Origin: JACDAS01 sp046262415
Lineage (GTDB): Bacteria; Actinomycetota; Thermoleophilia; Gaiellales; Gaiellaceae
Reading direction: 5' to 3'
Assembly: GCA_046262415.1 (NCBI GenBank)
Contig: JBHEMU010000111.1
Location: 1 to 6,566, forward strand
DNA length: 6,566 nucleotides
Shown: piece by piece, positions 6,426-6,566 of the stretch
Layout: every line of letters begins with the position of its first letter
How positions within the stretch are numbered: the first letter of the stretch is position 1
The notes under the pieces: model-generated
The model's database searches: none
What the model was told of the DNA's origin: nothing
Seen by the model: the letters and a program-made list of their open reading frames with translations, nothing else
Position numbers and translations under genes: made by a program

Positions 6426-6509
6426 CGGAGGCCGCGGCCTTTGGCTCTCAGGCCTCCGATGTTCCAGTCACCTCAGCGGGCGGAGCCGGGCTTGTCCCGG
6501 CGGGAGCCC
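6426..6509. repeat. Two inverted repeats after the nuclease gene
   Basis: The arms 6426-6433 and 6451-6458 are perfectly complementary (8 bp, 17-base loop). A second structure pairs 6485-6490 with 6496-6501 (loop CTTGT) inside an outer 4-bp stem (6478-6481 with 6506-6509). Neither has a T-run, so intrinsic termination is not supported. The second again has a CUUG-containing loop like the hairpins at the start of the window. Confidence 0.5.
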
Positions 6510-6549
6510 AGAAGGCAGATCGCCCGTGCACAGCGGCGAAGAAGGGGGT

Positions 6550-6566
6550 CCACGGGGGAAACACGG
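6550..6566. repeat. Second copy of the 4812 repeat, cut by the window end
   Basis: CCACGGGGGAAACA at 6550-6563 is identical to 4812-4825. The next bases are CGG here and TGG there, giving 16 of 17 matches before the window stops. Whether the complementary arm follows is not visible. The two copies are in direct orientation and bracket about 1.74 kb with the small ORF and the nuclease gene. Confidence 0.7.

Noticed and set aside
4811..6566. CRISPR-like repeats ending in GAAAC
   Set aside because: Only two copies 1.74 kb apart with genes between, and no regular spacers.
6459..6566. Frame from ATG 6459 open to the window end (MFQSPQRAEP then Arg-rich)
   Set aside because: Thirty-six Arg-rich codons without a ribosome site, running through the hairpins and the repeat; not enough to call a gene, though a longer window could change this.

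Overview
The window is high-GC bacterial DNA with strongly G/C-ending codons. Promoters look like TANNNT-type -10 boxes with no clear -35, several genes lack a leader or Shine-Dalgarno, and GTG/TTG starts occur. Together with the gene set (ndk, a conserved methyltransferase, maf, mreB) this suggests an actinomycetote, perhaps of the Thermoleophilia (Gaiellales/Solirubrobacterales). That placement is inference from style, not from a marker gene. All convincing genes are on the + strand.

Layout. Positions 1-191 hold an intergenic array: two copies of a repeat with a 96-bp period, containing palindromes that would fold in + strand RNA into G(CUUG)C-capped hairpins. Next are ndk (192-599) and a class I SAM methyltransferase (596-1369), coupled by a TTGA overlap. 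Maf nucleotide pyrophosphatase (1462-2055) follows. A gene for an exported protein with a C-terminal fibronectin-III-like module (2226-3506) comes next, with its own candidate promoter, a structured leader and a strong intrinsic terminator. mreB (3594-4658) follows, with a promoter immediately upstream.

From about 4660 the character changes. No mreC follows mreB; instead there is a loose intergenic stretch with lower GC. A 14-bp-arm inverted repeat is centred on an ATG (4811-4841). An unrecognised 116-residue ORF (4825-5175) and a 13-codon micro-ORF follow. Then comes a 394-residue membrane-anchored Mrr-type PD-(D/E)xK nuclease with a coiled coil and a C-terminal four-cysteine zinc ribbon (5214-6398). 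Half of the inverted repeat recurs at the very end of the window (6550-6566), so about 1.74 kb carrying the nuclease is bracketed by direct repeats.

The first part serves core functions: nucleotide pool balance and house-cleaning (Ndk, Maf) and cell shape (MreB). The last part looks like a small accessory unit, plausibly a genome-defence or DNA-surveillance locus. It is the best candidate for something undescribed: a two-gene unit of an unknown small protein and a membrane-tethered Mrr nuclease with a zinc ribbon, flanked by repeated palindromic sites.
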